Of a stretch of 64,000 bases of DNA, positions 8,381 to 18,978 are shown piece by piece. Source of the stretch: Rothia nasisuis (lineage in GTDB: Bacteria > Actinomycetota > Actinomycetes > Actinomycetales > Micrococcaceae). The notes under the pieces were generated by a model. The model saw only the letters and a list, made by a program, of their open reading frames with translations. It did not search any database and was not told the DNA's origin. Both the position numbers and the translations under genes were made by a program. Where the stretch lies: NCBI RefSeq assembly GCF_928381405.1, contig NZ_CAKMSB010000001.1:62001-126000 (forward strand), written 5' to 3'. How positions within the stretch are numbered: the stretch's first letter is position 1; each line of letters begins with the position of its first letter.

Positions 8381-9589
8381 TTACTTTTGAACAGACGCAC
8401 GGGCGTCCTTAATCCCGAGCACAAGGGCACAGACCAACAACAGGACGGCGGCACCCACCCAGGCTACGGTGAAGCTGGTCGCCTGGACGGCGGCACCGAT
8501 AGCAAGGGCACCCAAGCCGGTACCGATGTCAAAGTGAGAGTTCCAGGCGACTGAGGCACGCTGGGTCGTCTCGAGCCCGCCGGCGTCCGTCAAAGCCCGT
8601 ACCATGGTCACGGATTGAAGGAAGCCATAGCCAAAACCGATGACTGTGGCACCAACCAGCAGGAGGAACACAGACCCTCGATCAGCTCCATCAACCCAGG
8701 CTATTGCCGCCACACCCAGAGAAGTGACCGCTAGCACCGGGGCCATGAGCAGACGGGTGCCGAAGCGGTCGGTCAGCGATCCCCCGTACAGACGGGTGGG
8801 AGTTGCCAGGGCACAAAGCAACAGCAGGGCACCGGTTGCAAGGGTGGCGGTGGGAGCGATTTTGGTGGAGAAGGTCATGAAAGCACCGCCGACGCTAGTG
8901 ACCAGGGTGAGCGTCAGCAGGGCAGGCCAGATACGGGCAATTATGGTGGCTGTTGAGGTGAGTGAGGTAGGTTCGCTCCCCCGCTGCTCACTGCGCTGTT
9001 CGGCCATGAAGTGGTCAACCAGTCGCCCCAGCTGTAGGGCAAAGGGGGCTGCAATGGCGGAAATTGCTCCGGCTGAAATCACAGAACGGTAGCCGAAGGT
9101 TTCAAGAGCCCAGGGGGCAACGGGCGTGAAGAAGAGCTGAGCACCGGATGCTGCCAGCCCGTAAAGCCCTACGGCTCGCCCGCGGTATTCGACCGGAATG
9201 AGGTAGGACATAGCTGAGGAGCAACAGACGGTGACGATGCCGAAGCCAATACCGCGCAGGCCCGAAGTAACAAGGACGTTGAGCAGGTCTGGGCTAAGGG
9301 CCTGTATCAGGGAGGGTAGCCCCATGAAGAGGGTGCCCACCGGCAGTACGAGTGCCCAGGAGAAACGACGAGTAAGAGCTGGGACGCTGAACTGGGTCAG
9401 CACCGTGACGGCCATGAGTACCGCGTTTGTAGCACCTGCCCCCAGGGAGCCGCTCCCACCTGCCAGCGCCCAGGCCGGGGATGCAGGGAGCAGAAGCGAG
9501 AGGCTACAGATACTCAGCCCAAAGGTGAGCAGAATCTGGGGCATACCCGGCATACGGGCAACGCTAGTGCGCGCGGTCTTCTGGCTCAT
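8381..9589 (-). CDS. MFS transporter
   Basis: A 402-residue membrane protein with about 12 hydrophobic segments and typical MFS loop motifs (LTRRFSW, GGSLTDRFGTRLL). It follows an AGGAG ribosome site. The closest style is the drug-exporter / CynX-like group of proton antiporters, but the cargo cannot be read from the sequence. It lies 82 bp downstream of uvrB on the same strand and upstream of the riboswitch-controlled TerC gene; nothing in the neighbourhood tells its substrate. The family is confident, the function unknown. Confidence 0.8.
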   Translation of the reverse strand: MSQKTARTSVARMPGMPQILLTFGLSICSLSLLLPASPAWALAGGSGSLGAGATNAVLMAVTVLTQFSVPALTRRFSWALVLPVGTLFMGLPSLIQALSPDLLNVLVTSGLRGIGFGIVTVCCSSAMSYLIPVEYRGRAVGLYGLAASGAQLFFTPVAPWALETFGYRSVISAGAISAIAAPFALQLGRLVDHFMAEQRSEQRGSEPTSLTSTATIIARIWPALLTLTLVTSVGGAFMTFSTKIAPTATLATGALLLLCALATPTRLYGGSLTDRFGTRLLMAPVLAVTSLGVAAIAWVDGADRGSVFLLLVGATVIGFGYGFLQSVTMVRALTDAGGLETTQRASVAWNSHFDIGTGLGALAIGAAVQATSFTVAWVGAAVLLLVCALVLGIKDARASVQK

Positions 9590-9671
9590 TGAAGCTCCTG
9601 CGGTGGTTCGGACGCAAACTTGGCCAGTCTACACCACCAGCTGTGGGATGCTCCTCACTACTCCCTGCCCG

Positions 9672-11816
<2,145 letters not shown>

Positions 11817-11831
11817 GCCCTCTACCCTACC

Positions 11832-11879
11832 GAAAAACCCCCAACAAAACTAGAACATATGTACTAGTTTTGTTGGGGG
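11832..11879 (-). terminator. Strong terminator after the BCCT transporter
   Basis: A perfect 16-bp stem (11838-11853 with 11864-11879) around a 10-base loop is followed on the minus strand by TTTTT. It sits 24 bases past the transporter stop and only 16 bases upstream of the uvrB start codon, so the uvrB promoter must overlap it. Confidence 0.9.
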
Positions 11880-11902
11880 GTGACGAATCGCCTACCGCGG
11901 CG

Positions 11903-13735
11903 CTACTTCTTGAGATCAATGCCGGTGGCAGGCAGCTCACCTGTCACCACCGCGGTGTGGGTTCCCTGCTCTTCAGCCGGCTTTGAGGCTGCTTTCTTGG
12001 CGGCGGCGTCCTCGGCGATATCTTCGGCTGTTACCACGGGGATCTGCCCGGTATTGGGTACTAGACCCTCAAACTCGGGTTCGGTACCCAGCTCGTATTC
12101 GGGGCGAATAGTGACCTCCTCAATGGAAGAGAAGTCCTCCTGGGCTCGGCGGTGGTACTCCTCGAGGGGGATAACCTGCTTCCACTGGCGAGTGCGCATG
12201 GGAGGCAATTCGCCGGCGTCCTCACGCAGAGCACGCACCAGCATCCACATTTGCATGAAGCCGATGAGCCACACCGGGAAGCCAATCACAATAATGACGT
12301 TCTGCAGGGCTGTCAGGCCGTTATCTCCTGCCGCTACCAGAATAGAAGCTGCCACAACGCCGATTGAAGCAGCCCAGAAGATGCCCTGTTTCTTAGGGGC
12401 CGGATCCTCATGGCCGTTAGCGATTGCGTCCATCACCAGGGCCGCTGAGTCAATGGAGGTGATGAAGAAGATGGTAATCACCACGAGGGTAATTGCAGCT
12501 ACCAGTTGATAGAGCGGGAAGTGGCCCAGGAATTCAAAGAGGGCAGCAGGAATATCGCCTTCGACCGCTACGGTTTGGACCAGGGTACCGTTCTCGTTGC
12601 GCTCGATGTTGAACGCGCTCAGGCCAAAGACACCGACCCAGATGAGGGTGAAGGTGGTGGGGGCAGCCAGCACACCGACAACAAACTGGCGGATGGTGCG
12701 GCCCTGAGAAATCTTGGCGATAAAGAGGCCGACGAAGGGGGCCCAGGTCACGGTCCAGGCCCAGTAGAAGACCGTCCAAGAGCCAATCCAACCGGTATCA
12801 GCAAAAGTATCGTTGAAGAGCATCATCACCGGAAGCTTCTGCAGGAAGTAACCGGCGGACTCGATGGTGCCGAGAGTGACGAAGCGGGTTGCGCCGGTCA
12901 TCAGAATAAAGAGCATCAGGGCAATAGCCAGCAGGATATTGATATAGGAGAGGCGCTTCACACCCTTGTCCATACCCATGAGAACCGAGGTAATACCGGC
13001 AGCGGTAATAACAGCGACAATGGCAGCCTGAATCCAGCCGCCCAGGGGGACACCGTACATGATGCCCAGGCCTGAATTGATCTGCAGGGCGCCCAGCCCT
13101 ACCGAAACAGCAATGCCAAAGACGGTTGAGATAATGGCTACCGAGTCAATGCTCTTACCGATGGGGCCGTGGATACGCTCGCCCAGTAGGGGCTGGAAGG
13201 TGGAGGAGACGCGCGGGGGTAGCTTGCGTTTGTAGGTGAAGTAGCCAAAGGCCAGGGCCGGGACGGTCATGATAATCCAGACGCCCAGGCCAATGTGCCA
13301 GTTGGCGATGGAGAGGGCTTCAAGGGCTGCCCTGTCTGACTGGGGTTCTACCCCGTCGTAGGGCGGGTTGGCGTAGTGAGTGATGGGTTCTGCCGCGCCC
13401 CAGAAGAGCAGGACGGCGCCCACACCGGCTGCGAAGAGCATACCGAACCAGGCCAGGCCGGAGTATTCGGGTTCTGCGTCGTCGTCGCCAATTTTTATTC
13501 GCCCGAACCGGCTCATCGCCATGTAGATCAGGAAGACAAAGAAGATGACGATACCCAGGGTGTAGACCCAGCCCAGGTAGGTGATGATGAAGTCGGAGAC
13601 AGCCCCGATTCCGTCGGACATGGCGGTGGGGAAGGCCATCATCAGCAGGGTAAAGACGATGATAAAGAGTGCAGATGAGAAGAAAATGATGGGGTTGGTT
13701 CGCAGCCCCAGTCTGTCGTGTAACTTGTTCAGCAC
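11903..13735 (-). CDS. BCCT-family transporter (betaine/choline/carnitine type)
   Basis: A 610-residue protein of the betaine-choline-carnitine transporter family, with 12 helices and the family signature around FYWAWTVTWAPFVGLFIAKIS; the Trp-rich segments form the quaternary-amine box. A hydrophilic C-terminal tail of about 100 residues, rich in acidic and Ala/Glu residues, resembles the osmosensory tails of BetP-like carriers. It would take up glycine betaine or choline with Na+ (or H+) in the cytoplasmic membrane, probably for osmoprotection. The start is a GTG. No betaine-synthesis genes are adjacent, so uptake of ready-made osmolyte is likelier than choline catabolism. Confidence 0.88.
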   Translation of the reverse strand: MLNKLHDRLGLRTNPIIFFSSALFIIVFTLLMMAFPTAMSDGIGAVSDFIITYLGWVYTLGIVIFFVFLIYMAMSRFGRIKIGDDDAEPEYSGLAWFGMLFAAGVGAVLLFWGAAEPITHYANPPYDGVEPQSDRAALEALSIANWHIGLGVWIIMTVPALAFGYFTYKRKLPPRVSSTFQPLLGERIHGPIGKSIDSVAIISTVFGIAVSVGLGALQINSGLGIMYGVPLGGWIQAAIVAVITAAGITSVLMGMDKGVKRLSYINILLAIALMLFILMTGATRFVTLGTIESAGYFLQKLPVMMLFNDTFADTGWIGSWTVFYWAWTVTWAPFVGLFIAKISQGRTIRQFVVGVLAAPTTFTLIWVGVFGLSAFNIERNENGTLVQTVAVEGDIPAALFEFLGHFPLYQLVAAITLVVITIFFITSIDSAALVMDAIANGHEDPAPKKQGIFWAASIGVVAASILVAAGDNGLTALQNVIIVIGFPVWLIGFMQMWMLVRALREDAGELPPMRTRQWKQVIPLEEYHRRAQEDFSSIEEVTIRPEYELGTEPEFEGLVPNTGQIPVVTAEDIAEDAAAKKAASKPAEEQGTHTAVVTGELPATGIDLKK

Positions 13736-13928
13736 AGGATTATCCCGGTGGAAATAAGTGTATTACTGTGTGGGCCCCTTGCATCCACCGCCCGCACAGC
13801 GGCTGCCCGGTCTCTGGGCAACGTATCAACAATAAGAGGGCTTGGAATTGTTTTCCAGGGGAGATAGAACTACTTGATTTTTCTGCAGGCTCTTGTTCTC
13901 ACCCGTTTTTACAGGTCACAACAAATTT

Positions 13929-13962
13929 TTTAAACCGCTAGTTCAAATATCAGCGATTTAAA
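13929..13962 (-). terminator. Possible terminator after coaE
   Basis: An 11-bp inverted repeat with one G-U position (13929-13939 with 13952-13962) begins 3 bases after the coaE stop codon. It is AT-rich and is not followed by a clear T-run on the minus strand, so termination would be weak. The rest of 13736-13928 is AT-rich leader of the BCCT gene with no further structure I can name. Confidence 0.35.
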
Positions 13963-13964
13963 AT

Positions 13965-14582
13965 TTATTCATGTAAAGAACCTGCTGTGATTTTGGTAAA
14001 CACCTCGTGCACCTGCGCAGCAGTGTGCTCTTCGCTTCCCGAATTATCAATCACCCAGGTGGCAATCGCCCGGCGCTGCTCATCGCTGGCCTGCGCGTCA
14101 ATGCGGGCGCGGGCGTCTGTTTCGCTCATACCCCGTACCTGTATGAGGCGCCGTAGGCGCTCCTCCAGCTGTGTTTCAACCACTATCACCCCATCAAAAT
14201 CTGCTGCCTGGCCAGTCTCTGTTAGTAGCGGGATATCCTCGACGATTACCACGCCCTGCCCCCGCTCTTGTACGGCTACCTCTCGTAGCCGCGCCGCTTC
14301 AGCCCGTACTGCGGGGTGCACAATGGCGTTGAGTTTTTCACGGGCATCTTCATTAGCGAACACTAGAGCCGCAAGAGCAGCGCGGTCAAGTAATCCGTCG
14401 GGGGTCAGTATCCCCTCGCCAAAGGTGCGGACGGTTACCGCCAGTACCTCCTGCCCCGGCTCCATCAGCTTTCGTGCGATAGCATCAGCGTCAATCAGCA
14501 CAGCGCCGCACTCCACCAGCATCTTTGCCACCGTCGATTTACCCGACCCAATACCGCCGGTCAGGCCAATGCGCGTTACCAC
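13965..14582 (-). CDS. coaE: Dephospho-CoA kinase
   Basis: A 205-residue P-loop kinase that phosphorylates the 3'-hydroxyl of dephospho-CoA, the last step of CoA synthesis. The P-loop GGIGSGKS lies right at the N-terminus, as in all CoaE proteins. The frame stays open upstream, but the GTG at 14582 is preceded by AAAGGA at good spacing and puts RIGLTGG at the start of the protein, so I use it. It is the normal bacterial length, without the extra C-terminal GrpB-like domain found in some actinobacteria. It is divergent from the yigZ-like gene. Confidence 0.95.
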   Translation of the reverse strand: MVTRIGLTGGIGSGKSTVAKMLVECGAVLIDADAIARKLMEPGQEVLAVTVRTFGEGILTPDGLLDRAALAALVFANEDAREKLNAIVHPAVRAEAARLREVAVQERGQGVVIVEDIPLLTETGQAADFDGVIVVETQLEERLRRLIQVRGMSETDARARIDAQASDEQRRAIATWVIDNSGSEEHTAAQVHEVFTKITAGSLHE

Positions 14583-14668
14583 AAGCGTCCTTTCGTCTTT
14601 TATCGCCGGGCGGCCGCCCGCTCCCACCAGCCTACGCGGGCTAGGCTCCGCACACTAGAATTGACACC

Positions 14669-15358
14669 ATGACCGATGAAACCCGCACCAACCGCTACAC
14701 CGTGCTCGCCACCCGTGACGAGACCCGGCATCTGCTAGAAATTAAGCGCAGCGAATTCATCGGCTACATTCAGCGCGTGGAAACTGAAGAAGAGGCCCGC
14801 GCCTTTATTGAATCCAAACGCAAGACCTACCACGATGCCCGCCATATCTGCTCTGCTTTTATCATCGGGGGTGATCGGCAGATTCAGCGCTCTAACGACG
14901 ACGGTGAGCCCGCTGGCACCGCCGGTATTCCCATGCTCCAAGCACTGCTAGCCCGACGCACCGAAGGACGCGACGGCGAAACCACCGATCTCTCCGATAT
15001 CTGCGCTGTGGTGGTGCGTTATTTTGGCGGTATCAAGCTAGGGGCAGGCGGGCTGGTGCGCGCCTACACAGATGCGGTTGTTGCAACCCTGGACGCCGCT
15101 CCCCTGGTGCCCCGCGAACGCCTGCGGCTGGGCACAGTTACCGCCTCCCACGCTGAGGCAGGACGCTTCGAAAATGAGCTGCGGGCCCTGGGCTATACGG
15201 TGCTGGGGACCGATTACACAGCCAGCGGAGCCGATATCACCCTGGGTGTTTTTGACGACCGGGCAACCCGGGCACAGACAGAAACGGCCCTGGCCGAGCT
15301 GACAGCCGGCGCAGGGCACATTTCGTGGGGTGAAACCCAGTGGGTTGATTTAGCCTAG
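14669..15358 (+). CDS. YigZ / IMPACT-family protein
   Basis: A 229-residue protein with the UPF0029 (Impact N-terminal) domain: signatures [20 protein letters not shown] and [17 protein letters not shown], followed by a ferredoxin-like C-terminal domain. The family is widespread and related to the eukaryotic translation regulator IMPACT; its bacterial role is poorly known. Its stop codon overlaps that of the convergent phosphate transporter gene (15355-15358), so the two genes share their ends with no terminator between them. It is divergent from coaE with an 86-bp gap that must carry both promoters. Confidence 0.88.
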   Translation: MTDETRTNRYTVLATRDETRHLLEIKRSEFIGYIQRVETEEEARAFIESKRKTYHDARHICSAFIIGGDRQIQRSNDDGEPAGTAGIPMLQALLARRTEGRDGETTDLSDICAVVVRYFGGIKLGAGGLVRAYTDAVVATLDAAPLVPRERLRLGTVTASHAEAGRFENELRALGYTVLGTDYTASGADITLGVFDDRATRAQTETALAELTAGAGHISWGETQWVDLA

Positions 15359-16995
15359 AAGATTGCTGAAATAGCCAGCACACCTACCGAGCCGATAGCG
15401 GCTGAGATGGGTAGGGTAATAATCCAGGCAAGAGCAATGGGGCGCATGAGCCTCCAGTTGGCTGAGTGGTTGACGATTCCCACACCGAGCACAGCACCAA
15501 TCAGAATATGGGTCGACGAAACGGGTAGACCTAAAACCGAAGCGGCCATGACCACACCCGCTGCAGCTAGTTCTGCAGCGAAGCCAGAGGATGGGTGCAT
15601 CTTGGTCAGCCCGTGCCCCACGGTTGCGATGACGTTACGGCCAACAAACCAGAGACCCACGATAAGAGCGATACCGAAGGTGATGAGCGCGGGCATAGGA
15701 ACTATCGCTTCGTCACCGATGACGCCGGTCTTCAGCACATCGAGGATGGCAACAAAGGGACCGATAGCGTTAGCAATGTCGTTCGCTCCGTGTGAGAAAG
15801 CGAAGGCTGCTGCGGTAAAGACCTGCAACCAGGCAAAGATAGTGAAGGTAGCGCGTGAGAGCTCCTGCTTCTGCAAGCTTCGGGCAAAGACTGATACGCT
15901 CACCCAGGCAATAGCGGCTACCATGACCATAATCATGATGTTACCCATGGTGGAGATACCCAGTTCGAGGTTATCCAGGCCCTTGAAAAGGAGCATGGCA
16001 GCAATGAGAGCGGCGCCAAAGGCAGCCAGGATTGGTACGTAAACCTCCAGGGCACGATGGGAGTCACTACGCTTTGCCTGCTGGTCAAGCTTGTATACCT
16101 GGCGGTAGTACTCGCTCTCGGGAGCCTCGGGGTCCAGTTTCTTGAGCTTAAACTTCTTCTTGCGTAGCATGGCGTTGGCATAGGCGTCAGCCTGCAGGTC
16201 GGTGATACGTTGAAAGCCGTCGTGTGGGGTGTGTGCTGCTCGTTCCTGCTCCTGAGACTTCTTGATTTCAAGCATGGCCGCGTCGACCTTCTCGTTATAG
16301 CCCAAGATGTACTTCTTGATAAAGCCGAATAGCAGCCAAGCGAACAGACCGCCTAAGACCGGTGAGAGTACCCAGGAAATTGCGATCTGGCCGATTTTGT
16401 TCCATTGCACCATCTCCATACCGCCGGTGCCGGTGGTAAAGCCAATGGTTAGGGCTGCGCCCACGATGCCACCAATGATTGAGTGGGTAGTTGAGACGGG
16501 CCAACCCATGCGGGTGGCGACCAGTAGCCAGATAGCTGCACCCAGGAGGGCTGCCATCATGATGTAGACGAACTGCATGGGGTCCAGGTCGATGGCACCC
16601 AGATCGACGATGCCTGAGCGCACGGTATCGGTCACAGAGCCGCCTGCGATGACAGCGCCTGAGACCTCAAAGACGGCTGCAATGAGCAGGGCTTGTTTAA
16701 TGGTCAGCGTACCTGCACCTACGGAGGTACCGAAGGAATTAGCGACGTCATTACCACCAATATTGAAAGCCATGAAAAGACCAAGTAGCACTGCCGCCAC
16801 TAGAATGATGACGTGCTGGGATTGGTCAACATAGTTGAGTGACCAGACGGTAAAGAGAGTAAGTGAGGCGGCCATGAGGACGCCAAAGGTAAGGTGCCAC
16901 CATCGATCGGTGGTGTCTCGTTGCAACGCGGGGGTTGCGAGCTGTGAACCGGAATCCGCGCTGGAATTCACGAGTCCCCCTTCGGTTGAGTTCAT
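15355..16995 (-). CDS. PiT-family inorganic phosphate transporter
   Basis: A 546-residue PHO4/PiT carrier that imports phosphate (probably as metal-phosphate) with protons or Na+. The two family signatures are clear: [19 protein letters not shown] near residue 78 and [19 protein letters not shown] in the C-terminal half. Between the two halves is a charged cytoplasmic loop of about 90 residues (about 235-325), typical of the longer PitA-type carriers. It is transcribed alone, just downstream of the rpsA terminator. A candidate PHO box lies 47 bp before its start codon, which would make it phosphate-starvation inducible, unlike classic constitutive pit genes. Confidence 0.93.
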   Translation of the reverse strand: MNSTEGGLVNSSADSGSQLATPALQRDTTDRWWHLTFGVLMAASLTLFTVWSLNYVDQSQHVIILVAAVLLGLFMAFNIGGNDVANSFGTSVGAGTLTIKQALLIAAVFEVSGAVIAGGSVTDTVRSGIVDLGAIDLDPMQFVYIMMAALLGAAIWLLVATRMGWPVSTTHSIIGGIVGAALTIGFTTGTGGMEMVQWNKIGQIAISWVLSPVLGGLFAWLLFGFIKKYILGYNEKVDAAMLEIKKSQEQERAAHTPHDGFQRITDLQADAYANAMLRKKKFKLKKLDPEAPESEYYRQVYKLDQQAKRSDSHRALEVYVPILAAFGAALIAAMLLFKGLDNLELGISTMGNIMIMVMVAAIAWVSVSVFARSLQKQELSRATFTIFAWLQVFTAAAFAFSHGANDIANAIGPFVAILDVLKTGVIGDEAIVPMPALITFGIALIVGLWFVGRNVIATVGHGLTKMHPSSGFAAELAAAGVVMAASVLGLPVSSTHILIGAVLGVGIVNHSANWRLMRPIALAWIITLPISAAIGSVGVLAISAIF

Positions 16996-17041
16996 ACGGT
17001 CTTAAGGCGCATTTTGGGCCCTGTTAATAATCTGAGAAAAA

Positions 17042-17059
17042 GGTTAAGTTTAGGTGAAC
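17042..17059 (-). promoter_or_regulatory. Candidate PHO box upstream of the phosphate transporter
   Basis: On the minus strand GTTCACC (17053-17059) is followed exactly 11 bases later by CTTAACC (17042-17048). Actinobacterial PhoP/RegX3-type sites consist of 11-bp direct repeat units whose first seven bases resemble GTTCACC. The second unit matches in 5 of 7 positions. The location, 47 bp upstream of a phosphate transporter, supports the reading. Confidence 0.45.
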
Positions 17060-17142
17060 TAACGCTATCGCCCGCATGAACTATGAGCATGACGGATTCC
17101 ACAGCTCTCTGGCCTTGCCGTAGCTTGCTATCGGGCGCAAAC

Positions 17143-17169
17143 GGGCCCTCCCATGTAGTGGGAGGGCCC
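17143..17169 (-). terminator. Terminator after rpsA
   Basis: A perfect 11-bp GC-rich stem (17143-17153 with 17159-17169) and a 5-base loop lie 44 bases past the rpsA stop. The minus-strand flank is only weakly T-rich. It separates rpsA from the phosphate transporter gene. Confidence 0.75.
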
Positions 17170-17212
17170 ATTATGGACTAGGAATGAGCAACGCATGAGC
17201 GCCGCGCATTCT

Positions 17213-18676
17213 TTAGTTGCCGGTGAGCTTCTTACGCAACTCAGCCAACGCCTCATCTGAAGCCAGTGTGCCGGTTTCGGCGGGCTTCTCAGATGAGTAG
17301 GAGGTGGGTGCGGCTTCGGCGGGAGCTGCTGATGCGGGAGCGGCAGCTGCTGCTTCTGCATCGGCTTCTAGCGCCTTAGAGACCTGTGTCTTGTGTGCTT
17401 CCCAGCGAGCCTGGGCGTCAGCGTACTGCTGCTCCCATGCTGCGCGCTGTGTTTCGAAGCCTTCGAGCCATTCGTTGGTCTCGGGGTCGAAGCCCTCGGG
17501 GTACTTGTAGTTACCCTCGTCGTCGTACTCTGCGGCCATGCCGTAGAGGGCCGGGTCAAACTCGGTGGACTCGGGGTCCACACCTTCGTTAGCCTGCTTC
17601 AGTGACAGAGAGATGCGGCGGCGGTCCAGGTCAATGTCGATGACCTTGACGAACAGCTCGTCACCGACGGAGACAACCTGCTCTGCCAAATCCACGTGGC
17701 GAACAGCGAGTTCGGAAATGTGGACGAGGCCTTCGATGCCGTCTTCGACGCGAACAAATGCGCCGAAGGGTACAAGCTTGGTGACCTTACCGGGTACAAC
17801 CTGGCCGAGGGCATGGGTGCGGGCGAATGCCTGCCAGGGGTCTTCCTGAGTGGCCTTCAGTGACAGTGAGACGCGCTCACGGTCGAGATCAACTTCGAGG
17901 ACCTCAACGGTGACTTCGTCGCCAACTTCAACGACCTCTGAGGGGTGGTCAATATGCTTCCAGGAGAGCTCGGACACGTGGACGAGGCCGTCGACGCCAC
18001 CGAGGTCAACGAAGGCACCGAAGTTGACGATTGAGGATACAACACCTGAACGGACCTGGCCCTTTTCGAGCTGGTTGAGGAAGGTGGAGCGAACCTCTGA
18101 CTGGGTCTGCTCAAGCCAGGCGCGGCGGGACAGAACAACATTGTTACGGTTCTTGTCGAGCTCGATAATCTTGGCTTCGATTTCCTGGCCAATGTAGGGG
18201 GCCAGGTCGCGGACGCGGCGCATTTCGACGAGTGAGGCGGGGAGGAAGCCACGCAGACCGATGTCGAGGATAAGACCGCCCTTGACGACCTCGATGACGG
18301 TGCCGGTGACGACGCCGTCTTCTTCCTTGACCTTCTCGATGTCGCCCCAGGCGCGCTCGTACTGTGCACGCTTCTTGGAGAGAATCAGGCGGCCTTCCTT
18401 GTCTTCCTTAGTGAGGACAAGAGCTTCAACGGTGTCACCAACAGAAACAACTTCGTCGGGATCTACGTCGTGCTTGATGGAAAGTTCACGTGAGGGGATG
18501 ACGCCTTCGGTCTTGTAACCGATGTCGAGTAGTACCTCGTCGTGGTCAACCTTGACAACTTCGCCTGAAACGAGATCGCCGTCGTTGAAGTACTTGATGG
18601 TTGCGTCAACTGCTGCGAGGAATTCTTCTTCGTTGCCGATGTCGTTGATTGCAACCTGGGGAACGTTGGTGCTCAT
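17213..18676 (-). CDS. rpsA: 30S ribosomal protein S1
   Basis: A 487-residue S1 with four OB-fold S1 repeats, at about 36-105, 121-190, 206-276 and 293-363, each with the ...VDLGG/VEDGIEGLVHISE-type core. Four repeats, rather than six, are usual in actinobacteria. S1 helps load mRNA on the 30S subunit. The C-terminal 110 residues are not S1-like: a Tyr/Glu/Trp-rich part is followed by an Ala/Pro/Glu-rich low-complexity tail ending in ALAELRKKLTGN. It has its own promoter region in 18677-18978 and its own terminator. Confidence 0.97.
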   Translation of the reverse strand: MSTNVPQVAINDIGNEEEFLAAVDATIKYFNDGDLVSGEVVKVDHDEVLLDIGYKTEGVIPSRELSIKHDVDPDEVVSVGDTVEALVLTKEDKEGRLILSKKRAQYERAWGDIEKVKEEDGVVTGTVIEVVKGGLILDIGLRGFLPASLVEMRRVRDLAPYIGQEIEAKIIELDKNRNNVVLSRRAWLEQTQSEVRSTFLNQLEKGQVRSGVVSSIVNFGAFVDLGGVDGLVHVSELSWKHIDHPSEVVEVGDEVTVEVLEVDLDRERVSLSLKATQEDPWQAFARTHALGQVVPGKVTKLVPFGAFVRVEDGIEGLVHISELAVRHVDLAEQVVSVGDELFVKVIDIDLDRRRISLSLKQANEGVDPESTEFDPALYGMAAEYDDEGNYKYPEGFDPETNEWLEGFETQRAAWEQQYADAQARWEAHKTQVSKALEADAEAAAAAPASAAPAEAAPTSYSSEKPAETGTLASDEALAELRKKLTGN

Positions 18677-18978
18677 AGAGAGTAGGGCTCCAATATGGAT
18701 AGTTTTCTAGGTCAATACAGGCGGCATCTTAGTCTGACCCGGCCAGGCGCGATGTCATCACGTTCTGCCGGGGTGAGGTACCGCGTGGTTCTCTGTATTG
18801 AGCGTTGATACGGACAATAACTGTGCGCTTACTCGACCGCACGGGAAGAGGGCAGAGCTCACGCACCGTTTCAAGTCTAGGGGCCACCGGACTGCCGGTC
18901 AACGATTTGGTGGGCGATTTCACCGCGTGTTCCTTGGCTGACCGGGTGATTTTAGTCTTAGCCTCACCGCAATGTAGC
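18677..18978. other. Intergenic region between polA and rpsA
   Basis: About 300 bases hold the 3' flank of polA and the rpsA promoter and leader. A short ACCGG/CCGGT hairpin at about 18886-18900 is the only structure near the polA end and lacks a T-run. I see no gene here; the open frames across it have no ribosome site or recognisable protein. Confidence 0.6.
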
